Source of the DNA: Euryarchaeota archaeon
GTDB taxonomy: Archaea > Thermoplasmatota > SW-10-69-26 > JACQPN01
Length of the DNA: 64,000 bases
NCBI GenBank assembly: GCA_016207515.1
Contig: JACQPN010000010.1
Span: 1-64,000, forward strand
Reading direction: 5' to 3'
Shown piece by piece: positions 15,664-24,335 of the stretch. The first letter of the stretch is position 1. Every line of letters begins with the position of its first letter. Both the position numbers and the translations under genes were made by a program. The notes beneath the pieces are model-generated. The model made no database searches, was not told where the DNA came from, and worked only from the letters and a program-made list of their open reading frames with translations.

Positions 15664-17123
15664 CAGGCCACCCCCTTCGCGCGGCAATCGAGGCAGAGGG
15701 AGGCCCAGGACGGTGAGTCGACAGTGCCGATCATGGTCAAGATGCGCCTCTGCATGGAGGCGGACGCGATCACCGAGCTGCACTTCCTGCAACTGACCAC
15801 GGCCTCGCGTTTGAGCACGCGTCGGCCCGACTCTACGAGCGCCGAATCAGCCACCCTCAATAGCCTGATGGCGCCTTCTTTCGGCTCGGGACACGCCGGG
15901 AGGCACAGTGCGCACCCGACGCAGAGCGAGGGGTGGAACGCGATGTTCAGCCCCGTACCCGTCTCTTCCGTCCGCAGTGCACCCGTGGGGCAGACCATGG
16001 CGCACGTGCCGCAAAGGGTGCACGCATCGCCTAGGCGGATCTCGCCGAGGCTCAGCGCGGGGTCCTCGATGCGAAGCGACCTATTGGTCGCCGCCGCGAG
16101 CGCCGCCACGACGCGCGGCGGCGCATCGTGGTCGAAGGGGAGCGTGACGGATGCCCTGGGCATGCCGTTCGGTGCGGGCTCGACAGTGAGGCGTTCCGGA
16201 CCACAGACGAGTCCATCCGGAAGATCCGAGGCCTTGAGGATCGCCTCGGCGGCCCTGGTCGATCGGGGCTGTCCCAATCCTTCTGTGGCAGACGTCTCAC
16301 GGGCTGACCGGCATGCACTTGTGCAAGGGACGAGAGCGACCTGGGAAGCGCCAAGGAGGAGTCCCGCAATCAACCAGGTCGGCGGCACCATTCTCGTGCA
16401 CGGGACCTCGACCGGATACCAGCCCTCGGCCATCGGGAGAGGGACGTTACCCGCGCAAGCGAAGACGAGGCCGGCGGGAGCAGGGGCGGTTTCGAGGATG
16501 GCGCGAACTTGCGCCTCGATCATCTTCGACGAGAACGCGGGATCCATGAGTGCCCCCGTCGGGCAGGCGGAGACGCAAAGGTCGCATCCCGTGCATCTTC
16601 CCGGATCGATCCTCATGAGGCCGCCGTCGGTCTCGATCGCTTCAAAGGGGCATGCCCGCACACAGGCGCGGCAGCCTGTCTGGAAGGCGCACCGGCGCGG
16701 GGCGAGGACGGGAATGGATTGGTACTCGAAGTGGACTCCCGTGAAGAGCGCCCGGCGGCTGAGGCTTCGTGCCAACCGGGCCTTGCGGCCCTCGGGAGGC
16801 GAATCCTCGAACGCTCGCGCGCGTGCCACGGCTGCGTCCACCATTACGGGCCGACCGTCTCCCTTGCCGGGTGGTGGGGGGATCTGGATGCCGAGCGGGT
16901 CGAGGCCTGCCCTGATGGCAGCCGCCTGGAACTCGGCGATCAATGGCCTTCCATCGCAGAGCAGAAGGACAAGACGGTCTGACCTCGTGGCCTTGATGCG
17001 GCGTTCCGCCTCGTCCGGTCGGTGGCAGAGATCCCTGACGCACTCCATCACCTCATCGGCGCCCTCAAGCCCGAGGTCGCCATCCGGGCGATCCGCGCAT
17101 AGGAGCACAAGTACGCGCCTCAC
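15663..17123 (-). CDS. Multi-cluster ferredoxin with MvhD-like region and zinc ribbon
   Basis: 486 residues. An N-terminal region of about 140 residues precedes CAFQTGCRACVRACP and CTGCDLCVSACP, then an MvhD-like segment (VFACAGN, VEVPCTRMVPPTWLIAGLLL, VALVPCTSAC). A second ferredoxin pair, CTLCGTCAMVCP and CVGCALCLPACP, follows, and the tail has a zinc-ribbon-like CRKC...CLDC. Four [4Fe-4S] clusters are therefore likely. It lies between torD (overlap of four bases) and moaA (overlap of one base). It is a larger paralog of the 13083 protein. The role could be electron delivery between cytoplasmic donors and the Psr-like complex, or redox chemistry in its maturation; the sequence does not decide. 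Confidence 0.75.
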   Translation of the reverse strand: MRRVLVLLCADRPDGDLGLEGADEVMECVRDLCHRPDEAERRIKATRSDRLVLLLCDGRPLIAEFQAAAIRAGLDPLGIQIPPPPGKGDGRPVMVDAAVARARAFEDSPPEGRKARLARSLSRRALFTGVHFEYQSIPVLAPRRCAFQTGCRACVRACPFEAIETDGGLMRIDPGRCTGCDLCVSACPTGALMDPAFSSKMIEAQVRAILETAPAPAGLVFACAGNVPLPMAEGWYPVEVPCTRMVPPTWLIAGLLLGASQVALVPCTSACRSARETSATEGLGQPRSTRAAEAILKASDLPDGLVCGPERLTVEPAPNGMPRASVTLPFDHDAPPRVVAALAAATNRSLRIEDPALSLGEIRLGDACTLCGTCAMVCPTGALRTEETGTGLNIAFHPSLCVGCALCLPACPEPKEGAIRLLRVADSALVESGRRVLKREAVVSCRKCSSVIASASMQRRILTMIGTVDSPSWASLCLDCRAKGVA

Positions 17124-17794
17124 GCATCGACCTCCTTCACCGCGGAGCCGCCTAGGGCCCGCAATACGGCGACATCATGCGCGAGAAACGCCTGTGCCGA
17201 GTCGACGACGAGCGCGTGGAAGCCGAACCGATCGTGCGCGCGCACTGCGTCGCGGAACCCGGGGAACCATCGCGTGACGTGACTCTTGAGAAATGTCAAT
17301 TGCGAGTCGCGGATCGCTTCCGCCGCGTCTGCGTTCGTTTCCTCGAGCGCACGGGCTTCCGCCCCCGCGAGGACGGCCAAGACCTCCAGTTCGACCGACG
17401 CCTGGTCAGGCCTTCCTTCGAGGCCGCGCACCGCTTCGATGCCGTGGTCAGTGTAGAACCGCGTAAGCTCCGCGAGGTCTTCTCCCGGGCCGCCTGCCTT
17501 CGTGCCGAGGTACTCGAACCCGAACGGGGGACAAAGGACGCCCTCCGCGTTGGAGGCGAAGAGGCGTGCGTACGACGCACGGGCCGCTTCCACGTCGACG
17601 CCGCGCGTGAGGGTCTTTGCGAGCCGACCGAGTTCCAACCTCAGGGGAAGCGACGCGGCCCCATCGGCCAGAAGTCGTCCCGCTTCATGGTCGAGTCGCT
17701 CCAGGCGGGCGGGGTCGGGGAGGAGGAGCGCGGAGGCGTGGAACCCGTAGAGTCCTTCACGAAGCGAAGCTAGCCGACCTTCGCCCTCATTCAA
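17120..17794 (-). CDS. TorD/NarJ-like chaperone of the Psr-like operon
   Basis: About 224 residues. Its pattern YARLFASNAEGVLCPPFGFEY and DLAELTRFYTDHGIEAV resembles TorD/NarJ-type chaperones, and it ends with SHVTRWFPGFRDAVRAHDRF, another typical region. It should escort the Tat-dependent PsrA-like subunit encoded upstream at 20061-22730. The start is taken as a TTG at 17794 preceded by GGGGAAGG, overlapping the end of the small membrane protein gene; upstream in-frame codons lie inside that gene. The operon thus has its own chaperone distinct from the one at 4476, the two differing enough to suggest separate client enzymes. Confidence 0.75.
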   Translation of the reverse strand: MNEGEGRLASLREGLYGFHASALLLPDPARLERLDHEAGRLLADGAASLPLRLELGRLAKTLTRGVDVEAARASYARLFASNAEGVLCPPFGFEYLGTKAGGPGEDLAELTRFYTDHGIEAVRGLEGRPDQASVELEVLAVLAGAEARALEETNADAAEAIRDSQLTFLKSHVTRWFPGFRDAVRAHDRFGFHALVVDSAQAFLAHDVAVLRALGGSAVKEVDA

Positions 17795-18020
17795 CCTTCC
17801 CCATCCCCCTGTCGGGCAGGATCTCGTAGACGACCGCGGCGAGGAACACGAGTGTGACACCGATGACGAAGAGGCCCGGTGCGAAGGGAACGCGCGGATT
17901 GCTGAACTCCTCGCTCGACGGGGGAAACCCCCATGGAGCGGCGAAGAGGAAATAACTGGTCACCATCAGGACCGCTCCCGCCGTCACCATCGCGAGGGCC
18001 ACGACACCTCTGCCCCTCAT
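17787..18020 (-). CDS. Small two-TM membrane protein next to NrfD-like subunit
   Basis: 77 residues with two hydrophobic helices (about 5-27 and 48-70), separated by a loop rich in Pro and Phe (WGFPPSSEEFSNPRVPFAPG). Its ATG overlaps the stop of the NrfD-like gene (ATGA), so translation is coupled. No cofactor motif is present. Its position, after the membrane anchor and before torD, suggests an accessory membrane subunit of the Psr-like complex. I know of no named family for it. Confidence 0.7.
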   Translation of the reverse strand: MRGRGVVALAMVTAGAVLMVTSYFLFAAPWGFPPSSEEFSNPRVPFAPGLFVIGVTLVFLAAVVYEILPDRGMGKVE

Positions 18021-19321
18021 TGCGGCCCACTCTCCTCGACTGGAAGGATCGGGAACGCCTTCATGAAAAGAAGGAAGAGCATCGCCCCGAGCGCGAAAAG
18101 GCCGAGGATGACGCCTATCTCGACCATGGTGGGCGAATAAGAACCGGCCTCGTACGGCATCAGCATCCCCACGGTCTGCGATGGCACCACAATGAGGTAG
18201 CGCTTCTCGATCGCCGCGACGTTCACCATGAGGCCCACGAGGACCAAGGGCCCGATGGACCACTTCTTGGTGAACGCCATCCAGACGAGCGCCGCAGCCG
18301 AAAGGGCGAGCAGCGCGACCGCCGACCAATAGATGCCGGAAAACGCTCCCGTGAGCATTGCGGCGGTCACGCGGGCGTCCGCCGCACTCGCGGCGTAGAC
18401 ACCGGTGAGGAGGTCTACCAGGATGAAGTAGAGGTACGTGAGCGTCAAGACGAGGAGGAAGAGACCCAGCAGCTTGAAAACGGGTCGCCCGAGTCTCTGC
18501 TCTTCGCCGAGGACGCGCCGCAGAAGGGCCGCGACGACGATGAGTAATCCGACACCCGAGACTCCCGCGAGTACTACGAATCCCGGCGCTTGGAGCGCGC
18601 TGAACCAGCCCGGTCGGCCTACCTGCAGGCCGAAGACGAAACCGAGTGTCGAGTGGGCCGTCACTAGCAATGGGACGATACCGAGGGCGAGCCAGAAACT
18701 AGTCTTCCGGTGCCGCTCCCGTTCAACCTGCGTGTCCCTGTACCCGGCCGCCCACATCCTATGGAGCCATTGTAGCGGGCCCGGATGCTTGGCACAGATG
18801 GCCGCGTCGCGGCGTGCGTCTAGGTAGAAGTAGACGAGGCTCGCGAAGAGGTAACCCGACGTGACGAGGGTGAAAGTGCCGAAGAACGGCGATTGTGGCC
18901 TCGCGTAGAGGAAGAGGTTGATGAGACCGCGCTCTGGTCGGCCGATGTCGATTATGATGCTCAACGCACCCAGAATGATGGTGATGACGGTGAGAAGCTC
19001 CGCGATCCGAGCGACTGGCCGCAGTTCCTTGATGTCCATCAGGCGGATGAGCGCCGCAATCACTATGCCGGCGAAGCTTACGCCGATGAAGTAGACCACG
19101 AAGACGATGTATAGGCCCCACGGGGCACCGCCCATGGTGCCGACGTCGCGCATCCCTGTGACGATCTCCCCTTCCTCTAGCTGCCGCCAGTACTGGGAGA
19201 GGCCGAACGCGAAGATGGCGGCTGCCACGAGGAACGCGATCCACCAGCCTGCCGTCAGCTTGCCCACGCCGTACGGAAGGCCATCGATTGCCCGCTCCTC
19301 TTTACCCGTAGCCATTGCCAT
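18017..19321 (-). CDS. NrfD/PsrC-like membrane subunit
   Basis: 434 residues with about ten membrane helices. The family-typical features are WGLYIVFVVYFIGVSFAGI in the second helix region and the LGALSIIIDIGRPERG motif at about 115-130, both found in NrfD/PsrC proteins. These subunits exchange electrons with the quinone pool for an outside-facing Fe-S and molybdenum pair. It follows the Fe-S subunit gene with two bases between. This is a long NrfD, closer to the ten-helix tetrathionate or Hmc-type than to the eight-helix PsrC. The quinone site residues cannot be fixed from sequence alone. Confidence 0.88.
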   Translation of the reverse strand: MAMATGKEERAIDGLPYGVGKLTAGWWIAFLVAAAIFAFGLSQYWRQLEEGEIVTGMRDVGTMGGAPWGLYIVFVVYFIGVSFAGIVIAALIRLMDIKELRPVARIAELLTVITIILGALSIIIDIGRPERGLINLFLYARPQSPFFGTFTLVTSGYLFASLVYFYLDARRDAAICAKHPGPLQWLHRMWAAGYRDTQVERERHRKTSFWLALGIVPLLVTAHSTLGFVFGLQVGRPGWFSALQAPGFVVLAGVSGVGLLIVVAALLRRVLGEEQRLGRPVFKLLGLFLLVLTLTYLYFILVDLLTGVYAASAADARVTAAMLTGAFSGIYWSAVALLALSAAALVWMAFTKKWSIGPLVLVGLMVNVAAIEKRYLIVVPSQTVGMLMPYEAGSYSPTMVEIGVILGLFALGAMLFLLFMKAFPILPVEESGPQ

Positions 19322-19323
19322 GT

Positions 19324-20061
19324 CTAGAGCCTCCCTTTCACCGTTTCAATGGGTCTCGACTCCGCGGTGGGCGGAGTGCCGCCGATGTAGTGGACGCGGG
19401 GCGACGTGCCTGCCTCCTCGAGGAGCCTGAAACTCTTGTTCTTGGCGAGAAGTTTCGAGACGGAGCTGTTCGGATCGTCCAGGTCGCCGAAGATGAGGGC
19501 GTCCACCGGGCAGTTGGCGACACACGCGGGTTGGAGTCCCTTATCAAGCCGGTGCACGCAGAAAGTGCACTTCTCCATGACACCCTTGTAGTGGCCGCTG
19601 CCCGAGACGAGCCGGCCGTCAGGACCGAAGCGCTTGTCGTGGTCGGGGTTCTTGTACGGGGGAACCGCGCCTCCCGTAACAGCGACGATCGAGGGATCGT
19701 GCCAATCCATGTATTGCCGCTTCTCGGGTGCTTTCCAATTGAAGTAGTTGACGCCGTAGGGGCAAGCGACCTCGCAGTAGCGGCACCCGATGCAACGCTC
19801 GAAATCGGTGAGCACCAGCCCGTCCTCGCGCTTGAAGCGGGCGCCGACGGGGCAGACTTTCACGCAAGGCGCGTTGTCGCAGTGCTGGCAGGGACGAGGA
19901 AGGAAGGTGACCTTCGAGTCGGGGTATTCGCCCTCCTCGAAGCGGAAGACGTGCATCCAGAACTCCGCCTCCTGCGTGTTGTTCTCGATCTTGCACGCCA
20001 TCATGCACGCTCTGCAACCCATGCAGGCGTCGAGGTCGATGACCATGCCGTGCTTCACCAT
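19324..20061 (-). CDS. NrfC/PsrB-like ferredoxin subunit
   Basis: 245 residues from the ATG at 20061 (TGATG overlap with the catalytic gene). Four cysteine groups are visible: CMGCRACMMACKIENN, CQHCDNAPCVKVCP, CIGCRYCEVACPYG and CTFCVHRLDKG...CVANCP. All four have full cysteine sets, so four [4Fe-4S] clusters are expected. This is the standard electron-transfer subunit of polysulfide, thiosulfate, tetrathionate and sulfite molybdoenzymes. No signal peptide is present; it would be exported folded together with the catalytic subunit by Tat. It lies between catalytic and membrane genes in the usual A-B-C order. Confidence 0.9.
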   Translation of the reverse strand: MVKHGMVIDLDACMGCRACMMACKIENNTQEAEFWMHVFRFEEGEYPDSKVTFLPRPCQHCDNAPCVKVCPVGARFKREDGLVLTDFERCIGCRYCEVACPYGVNYFNWKAPEKRQYMDWHDPSIVAVTGGAVPPYKNPDHDKRFGPDGRLVSGSGHYKGVMEKCTFCVHRLDKGLQPACVANCPVDALIFGDLDDPNSSVSKLLAKNKSFRLLEEAGTSPRVHYIGGTPPTAESRPIETVKGRL

Positions 20062-22730
20062 CAGGCGACACCTCCGATGTCCTTGGTGACGCTGACCTTG
20101 ACGTGGAACGACTGGTCGGCGGTCATTCCGACATAGCCCGGACCGGTGAAGAACAGCGCGTTCGCGGTGGGTCCTTGGCCGACCGATCCGGTGTGCCGCG
20201 CGACATTCCCATAATGGTGGGGTAGGCCGACGACATCGGGCCGGATGGTCTCTCGCAGGGCTGCCCGCACCCTGATCTTTCGCGTCTCGCCCGTGACGGC
20301 GTTGTGCGATTCGACCCATACCCAGTCACCCTCGCCGATGCCGTGGGAGCGCGCAGCCTCCGTGTTGATCTCCAGCATCTGCTCTGGAGCGAGCTCCGCG
20401 AGGAGGGGAACCTGCGAGGCGCGGCCTTGCTTGAACTCTATCTTCTTGTAGGAGACGAGGGTGAAGGCGTACTTCGCCGGGCTCGAATCCATCGTGGGGG
20501 CGCGCCAAGTGGGGAAGGCCGTGTAGTCCAGCCAGTAGAGCTTGTTCGCCTCCGCCTCGGAACCGAAAGCCGTCTTCATGGCGTGCTGCGTTTCGACCAG
20601 GGATGCACCATAGAAGCGGTGGACTATGACCTTCGTCGGGTCCAACGCACTCTTGAAGGGCGGGCTGCTTGCGAAGCCATAGAACTTCTTCGCCGACACG
20701 GCACCTTTGACCTTGACTCCGTTCTTCTCGAAGAAGGAGACGCCCTCGGTTATCCCCTGCTGTCTTGCCCAGGCGTCGAAGACTGCGCGCGTCGTCGGTT
20801 TCGTTTCAGTGGGAAGGGCGTTCGCGTCCTTCAGCCCGAGCACGCGGTTCATCTCCGCGATGAAGCCCTTCGCGCCCGTCAGGTCGCCCGTCTTCTCGCA
20901 GAGATCGATGTAGATGTCTATCTCGCCCTTGGATTCGAACAACGGATCGGTGACGGGGACGCGGATGACGGAGGCGTCGGTGTACATGTCGCTCCCGCTG
21001 TTCGGTCCTTCGTACTTCTCCATGGTCGCCGCGGGCAGGATGACGTCCGCGAAAAGGTCGGCCGTTCGCGACATCCAGGGGTCGATCGCTGCGACGAACC
21101 TGTACTGCCCCAACATGCGTTCGATGTCCGGTTGCGACGCGAAAGAAACGCTCATGTTTGCCATGTGGATGAGCAGGACCTCGGGGATTGTGGCCGGATC
21201 GACCCCCCATTTGGCGGGGTCCTTGAAAACGGTGGCGATGACGCCGGGATTGCCGCTGTTGATCGGGTAGTACTTGCTGTCCGCGAGCGCATAGTTGTAG
21301 CCCGTCGCCTTGACCTTTGGGTGTCCGAGTTTTTCGTAGTTCTTGTACTCCTTCCACGTCGAATCGATGCGCTGTCCGCCGACGGCCTCGACGGCGCCAA
21401 GAAGCATCATCACCATCAGCATGATCCTGATGGCGCCGAAGCCGTGCTCCTGCTGCGACATGTGGTATGCCATGATGCTCACAGGGCGGTAGGGTAGCTT
21501 CACGCCCTCGAGCTCGATGGTGCTTCCGATCTGCGCGTTCTCGACCAGGTCCTTGGCGACTTGGCGGATGGACGCCTCCGGGACGCCGCACACCGAAGCG
21601 GCCCACGTGGGAGTATACTGCTCGACGTGCGTCTTGAAGAGTTCGTACCCCGTCTTCGCGTTCTTGCCGTCGATCGCGTAGCTCCCCTCGAGGGCGGGGG
21701 TCACGCCTGCCGCGTCGAACGGAACGGCGGTGCCCGTGGCGGTGTCCCAGACAAGTTCCTTCGCCACGTCGGTCTCCTTGCCGTCCTTTGTGACCTTGAC
21801 GGTCTTGGTGAGGAAGAGCCCGTCCTCGCCGACGAGATATGTCGCGTTCGTGTACTTCGTGAGGTATTCGCGATCGATCTTGCCACCTGCCATTATCATG
21901 TGGGCGAGCGCTAGTCCGAACGCCATGTCGGTACCGGGCCGTATCGGGATCCAGTCGTCGGCGTGCGGACCGGCGCCGCGCTCGCGCGGGTCTATGTGGA
22001 CGACCTTCAGGCCCCGGTCCTTTGCTTCGACAAGTTGCCGGTTCCACGTGATCCAGCAGTACTTGTTCCCGCCGCCGTTCGTAAGGTTCCAACCCCAGGA
22101 CAGGACGTACCGCGTGTGCTTGAAGTCCGGATGCAGAACACCGTGGGGACCGATCGTGTACTCGCAGGCCCGGTAGCCCGCGTCGCTGCAGTAAGCGCCG
22201 TGGCCGAACTTGACGGTCCCGAGCGCGGTCGTGAGCGCGTCGTCATAGATCGTCTCGGACTTGCTGCGGCCCTTCTGCCAGACGATGCCCTTGTTCTTGG
22301 CGCGCGCTTCCTTGACACGGTCGGCGACGATGGTGAGCGCTTCGTCCCAGGAAGCGGAGCGGAAGGTGCCGGGGACCCCCTTTCCGTTGGTCCTCACCAA
22401 CGGCGTCTTGATCCTGTTCGGGTCGTAGAGGCATTGGATCTGTGCGATGCCCTTCGGACAGAGTTTCCCGACATTGCGCGGGTTGTTGGGGTCTCCTTCG
22501 AGCTTCACGACGCGGCCGTTGATCTTGCGGGCGAGCATGCCGCATTCCTGCTTGCCGATCCAGCACGTCGTGGGCACCCACTCCTCCGTCAACGGCGCAG
22601 GCGCCCCGTCGGCCGCCTTCACGGTCTCAAGCAGCGGCATCTCCGACATCTTCATGGCGACATAGGTCGCCGCTCCGGTCGTCGCCGCAGCCTTCACGAA
22701 CGTGCGTCTTGTCATGCGCATGTTCTTCAC
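20061..22730 (-). CDS. Tat-exported molybdopterin oxidoreductase, PsrA/PhsA/TtrA-like, with altered Fe-S site
   Basis: 889 residues. A Tat signal (TRRTFVKAAATTGAATYVAM) opens the protein. The N-terminal cluster site reads CWIGKQECG...LCPKG: cysteines at 56, 63 and 91, but Gly59 stands where the usual second cysteine of C-x2-C-x3-C belongs. The cluster may therefore be three-cysteine-ligated or [3Fe-4S]. The likely molybdenum ligand is C181 in HGAYCSDAGYRAC. The C-terminal domain ends with the usual beta-barrel that binds the pterins (LEINTEAARSHGIGEGDWVW). With the B and C subunit genes this makes a polysulfide, thiosulfate or tetrathionate reductase-type complex; arsenate or selenate remain possible. 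TatA is encoded just upstream with a four-base overlap. Confidence 0.87.
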   Translation of the reverse strand: MKNMRMTRRTFVKAAATTGAATYVAMKMSEMPLLETVKAADGAPAPLTEEWVPTTCWIGKQECGMLARKINGRVVKLEGDPNNPRNVGKLCPKGIAQIQCLYDPNRIKTPLVRTNGKGVPGTFRSASWDEALTIVADRVKEARAKNKGIVWQKGRSKSETIYDDALTTALGTVKFGHGAYCSDAGYRACEYTIGPHGVLHPDFKHTRYVLSWGWNLTNGGGNKYCWITWNRQLVEAKDRGLKVVHIDPRERGAGPHADDWIPIRPGTDMAFGLALAHMIMAGGKIDREYLTKYTNATYLVGEDGLFLTKTVKVTKDGKETDVAKELVWDTATGTAVPFDAAGVTPALEGSYAIDGKNAKTGYELFKTHVEQYTPTWAASVCGVPEASIRQVAKDLVENAQIGSTIELEGVKLPYRPVSIMAYHMSQQEHGFGAIRIMLMVMMLLGAVEAVGGQRIDSTWKEYKNYEKLGHPKVKATGYNYALADSKYYPINSGNPGVIATVFKDPAKWGVDPATIPEVLLIHMANMSVSFASQPDIERMLGQYRFVAAIDPWMSRTADLFADVILPAATMEKYEGPNSGSDMYTDASVIRVPVTDPLFESKGEIDIYIDLCEKTGDLTGAKGFIAEMNRVLGLKDANALPTETKPTTRAVFDAWARQQGITEGVSFFEKNGVKVKGAVSAKKFYGFASSPPFKSALDPTKVIVHRFYGASLVETQHAMKTAFGSEAEANKLYWLDYTAFPTWRAPTMDSSPAKYAFTLVSYKKIEFKQGRASQVPLLAELAPEQMLEINTEAARSHGIGEGDWVWVESHNAVTGETRKIRVRAALRETIRPDVVGLPHHYGNVARHTGSVGQGPTANALFFTGPGYVGMTADQSFHVKVSVTKDIGGVA

Positions 22731-23029
22731 TCGCTCCCGTTCGCGCGTTTCTGGGCAAGACCTCCCATGCGGGCTTTCTCTTCCGGATCCTCTTTTTCTT
22801 CGTCGTCTGTGGGACCGGCCCGCTGCGCCGTCTCTGTCGACTCTGCGCGTCTCAGTTCCTGCTCCAGTTCGCGCTTTCCCTTCTCGTACTCGCCCTTCGC
22901 CTTGCCGACGCTGCGGGCAAGCTCGGGGATCTTGTTCGCTCCGAAAAGGAGGACGATGACGACGAGGAGGAGTCCGATCTCAGCGGGGCCGAGGTTGAAG
23001 GCGAATATTGGCGGCAGTTCGTTCAGCAT
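22727..23029 (-). CDS. tatA: Twin-arginine translocase subunit TatA/E
   Basis: 100 residues. A short N-terminus with one membrane helix (about 14-31, LGPAEIGLLLVVIVLLFGAN) leads into the TatA hinge and amphipathic helix (KIPELARSVGKAKGEYEKGK), followed by a charged acidic tail. TatA forms the pore-like assembly that moves folded proteins. Its stop overlaps the ATG of the PsrA-like gene (ATGA), so an export component is co-expressed with a Tat substrate. TatC is not in the window. It is the first gene of the long minus-strand operon; the promoter should lie in 23030-23120, but no clear TATA box stands out. Confidence 0.9.
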   Translation of the reverse strand: MLNELPPIFAFNLGPAEIGLLLVVIVLLFGANKIPELARSVGKAKGEYEKGKRELEQELRRAESTETAQRAGPTDDEEKEDPEEKARMGGLAQKRANGSE

Positions 23030-24335
23030 GGTGTCAGTGCTCCGATTCGTGTGGTCATTGCATCACGTTCTTTCGAGGATAGTGTTCCGACGGACCGGCC
23101 CGACCGGGGTTGATCGTAATAGGTCGGGTCGGCCGACGGAAGTGGATGTTGCGTGGCGAAGAGCAAGCGCCTTGCATCCATGCGGCAACGACAGGGGTGG
23201 GTCATCACATGCTTAGGTCGCAGTCGAACCGCAACGTAGTATTGTTGCCGCGCCACCATCATCCACCTGATAGGTCAGTAGAAACAAGCCATTTCAGGAG
23301 CGCGAGCGTTTCTCTTGGCTGATTCTCGGACGTGATAAGCGACGGGCGAGTGGATACGGGGGGAGGGGAAACGCCCTCGGAGGCCGCGGGGTCTTATTGC
23401 CGCCACCGGACTGGTCGGGCGTTTGCATCTTTTGACGCGCCAGAAGATCCGACGGACCAGGCGCCTCGACGGATCCCGTGCCACAAGAAGGCGCATCGCG
23501 GCGGAAAACGCCGGAGTGATGACGACCCACGGCTCGCCCGTCACGAGCGCGTTGTATGAAATCCGGCCCGCGGGTACTGAGCGACGTCTCGGGCAACGCA
23601 AGAGAATCCGGGAGGCGCGGGTCCCAGTGGGCTTGGTTGATTAGGTCAAGGACCTTGTAGGGGAGCCTCCGTGCCCGCGCCTCTCGGTGTAGGGTTCCGT
23701 AGGTCCGGCTCGGGTCTTCTAATCTTTCCCGGACTGGTAAGGATAGGGATGCGTCCGTCCTCTTGGCAGTGACGCCTCGCGAACATCGCAAACTGATCGA
23801 AAATATCGTGGTCACGGATGAGGCCCTTGCCACCCAGTCACCTCTTCTCGGGGACGATGCGACCGCATTTCGAGATTGTCCGGACGGTGCCCGCCGGCCT
23901 TGTACCGGAGACCTGGTCTAGCGTTGCTACACTTCCAGGATCCGAGTTATCCCCTGTTCACCACGGATGCTGCAGGGTCGTTGCGAAGGGTCGGTTTTCC
24001 GCCCATCGTGGCACGGTCGTACTGGTCCTATGTGAAGGCGATCGACGTGTTGAAGGAAGCTGTCCCCGCATCGGCGGTTCCCGAGACGAACTGGTTTCTC
24101 GCGCGCCTCATCCAAGTCGCTCTCGACTGGTGGAACAGACCGCCTTCTCTATTGACCTCGAGGGAATCGCCGGTTCTCGCCGACGAGCCCAAGGCATCAA
24201 CCCCGGACATGTAAGGTGGAACCGTGATCAGGTGTGCGATAGGCGCCGGGTGCCCCCATGCGTGGTCGGGGCCCACGGATCGCCCGATGACGATGCACGG
24301 AATGGCCAAGTACACGTCTACTCATTCCCCGTCCA
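23030..24335. other. 1.3 kb without a supported gene
   Basis: No open frame here has convincing protein features. On the minus strand between about 23700 and 23420, two frames carry protein-like text that would join through a frameshift (KVLDLINQAHWDPRLP, then ALVTGEPWVVITPAFSAAM), perhaps a decayed gene, but I cannot name it. Frames at 23876-24214 (plus) and 24028-24315 (minus) are open but unconvincing. The left end must hold the promoter of the tatA operon. No tRNA, rRNA or clear repeat is seen. Confidence 0.5.

Noticed and set aside
23876-24315. Overlapping frames on both strands with fairly ordinary composition
   Set aside because: No domain, no ribosome site and no promoter; I also looked for SRP RNA and RNase P RNA signatures here and found none.
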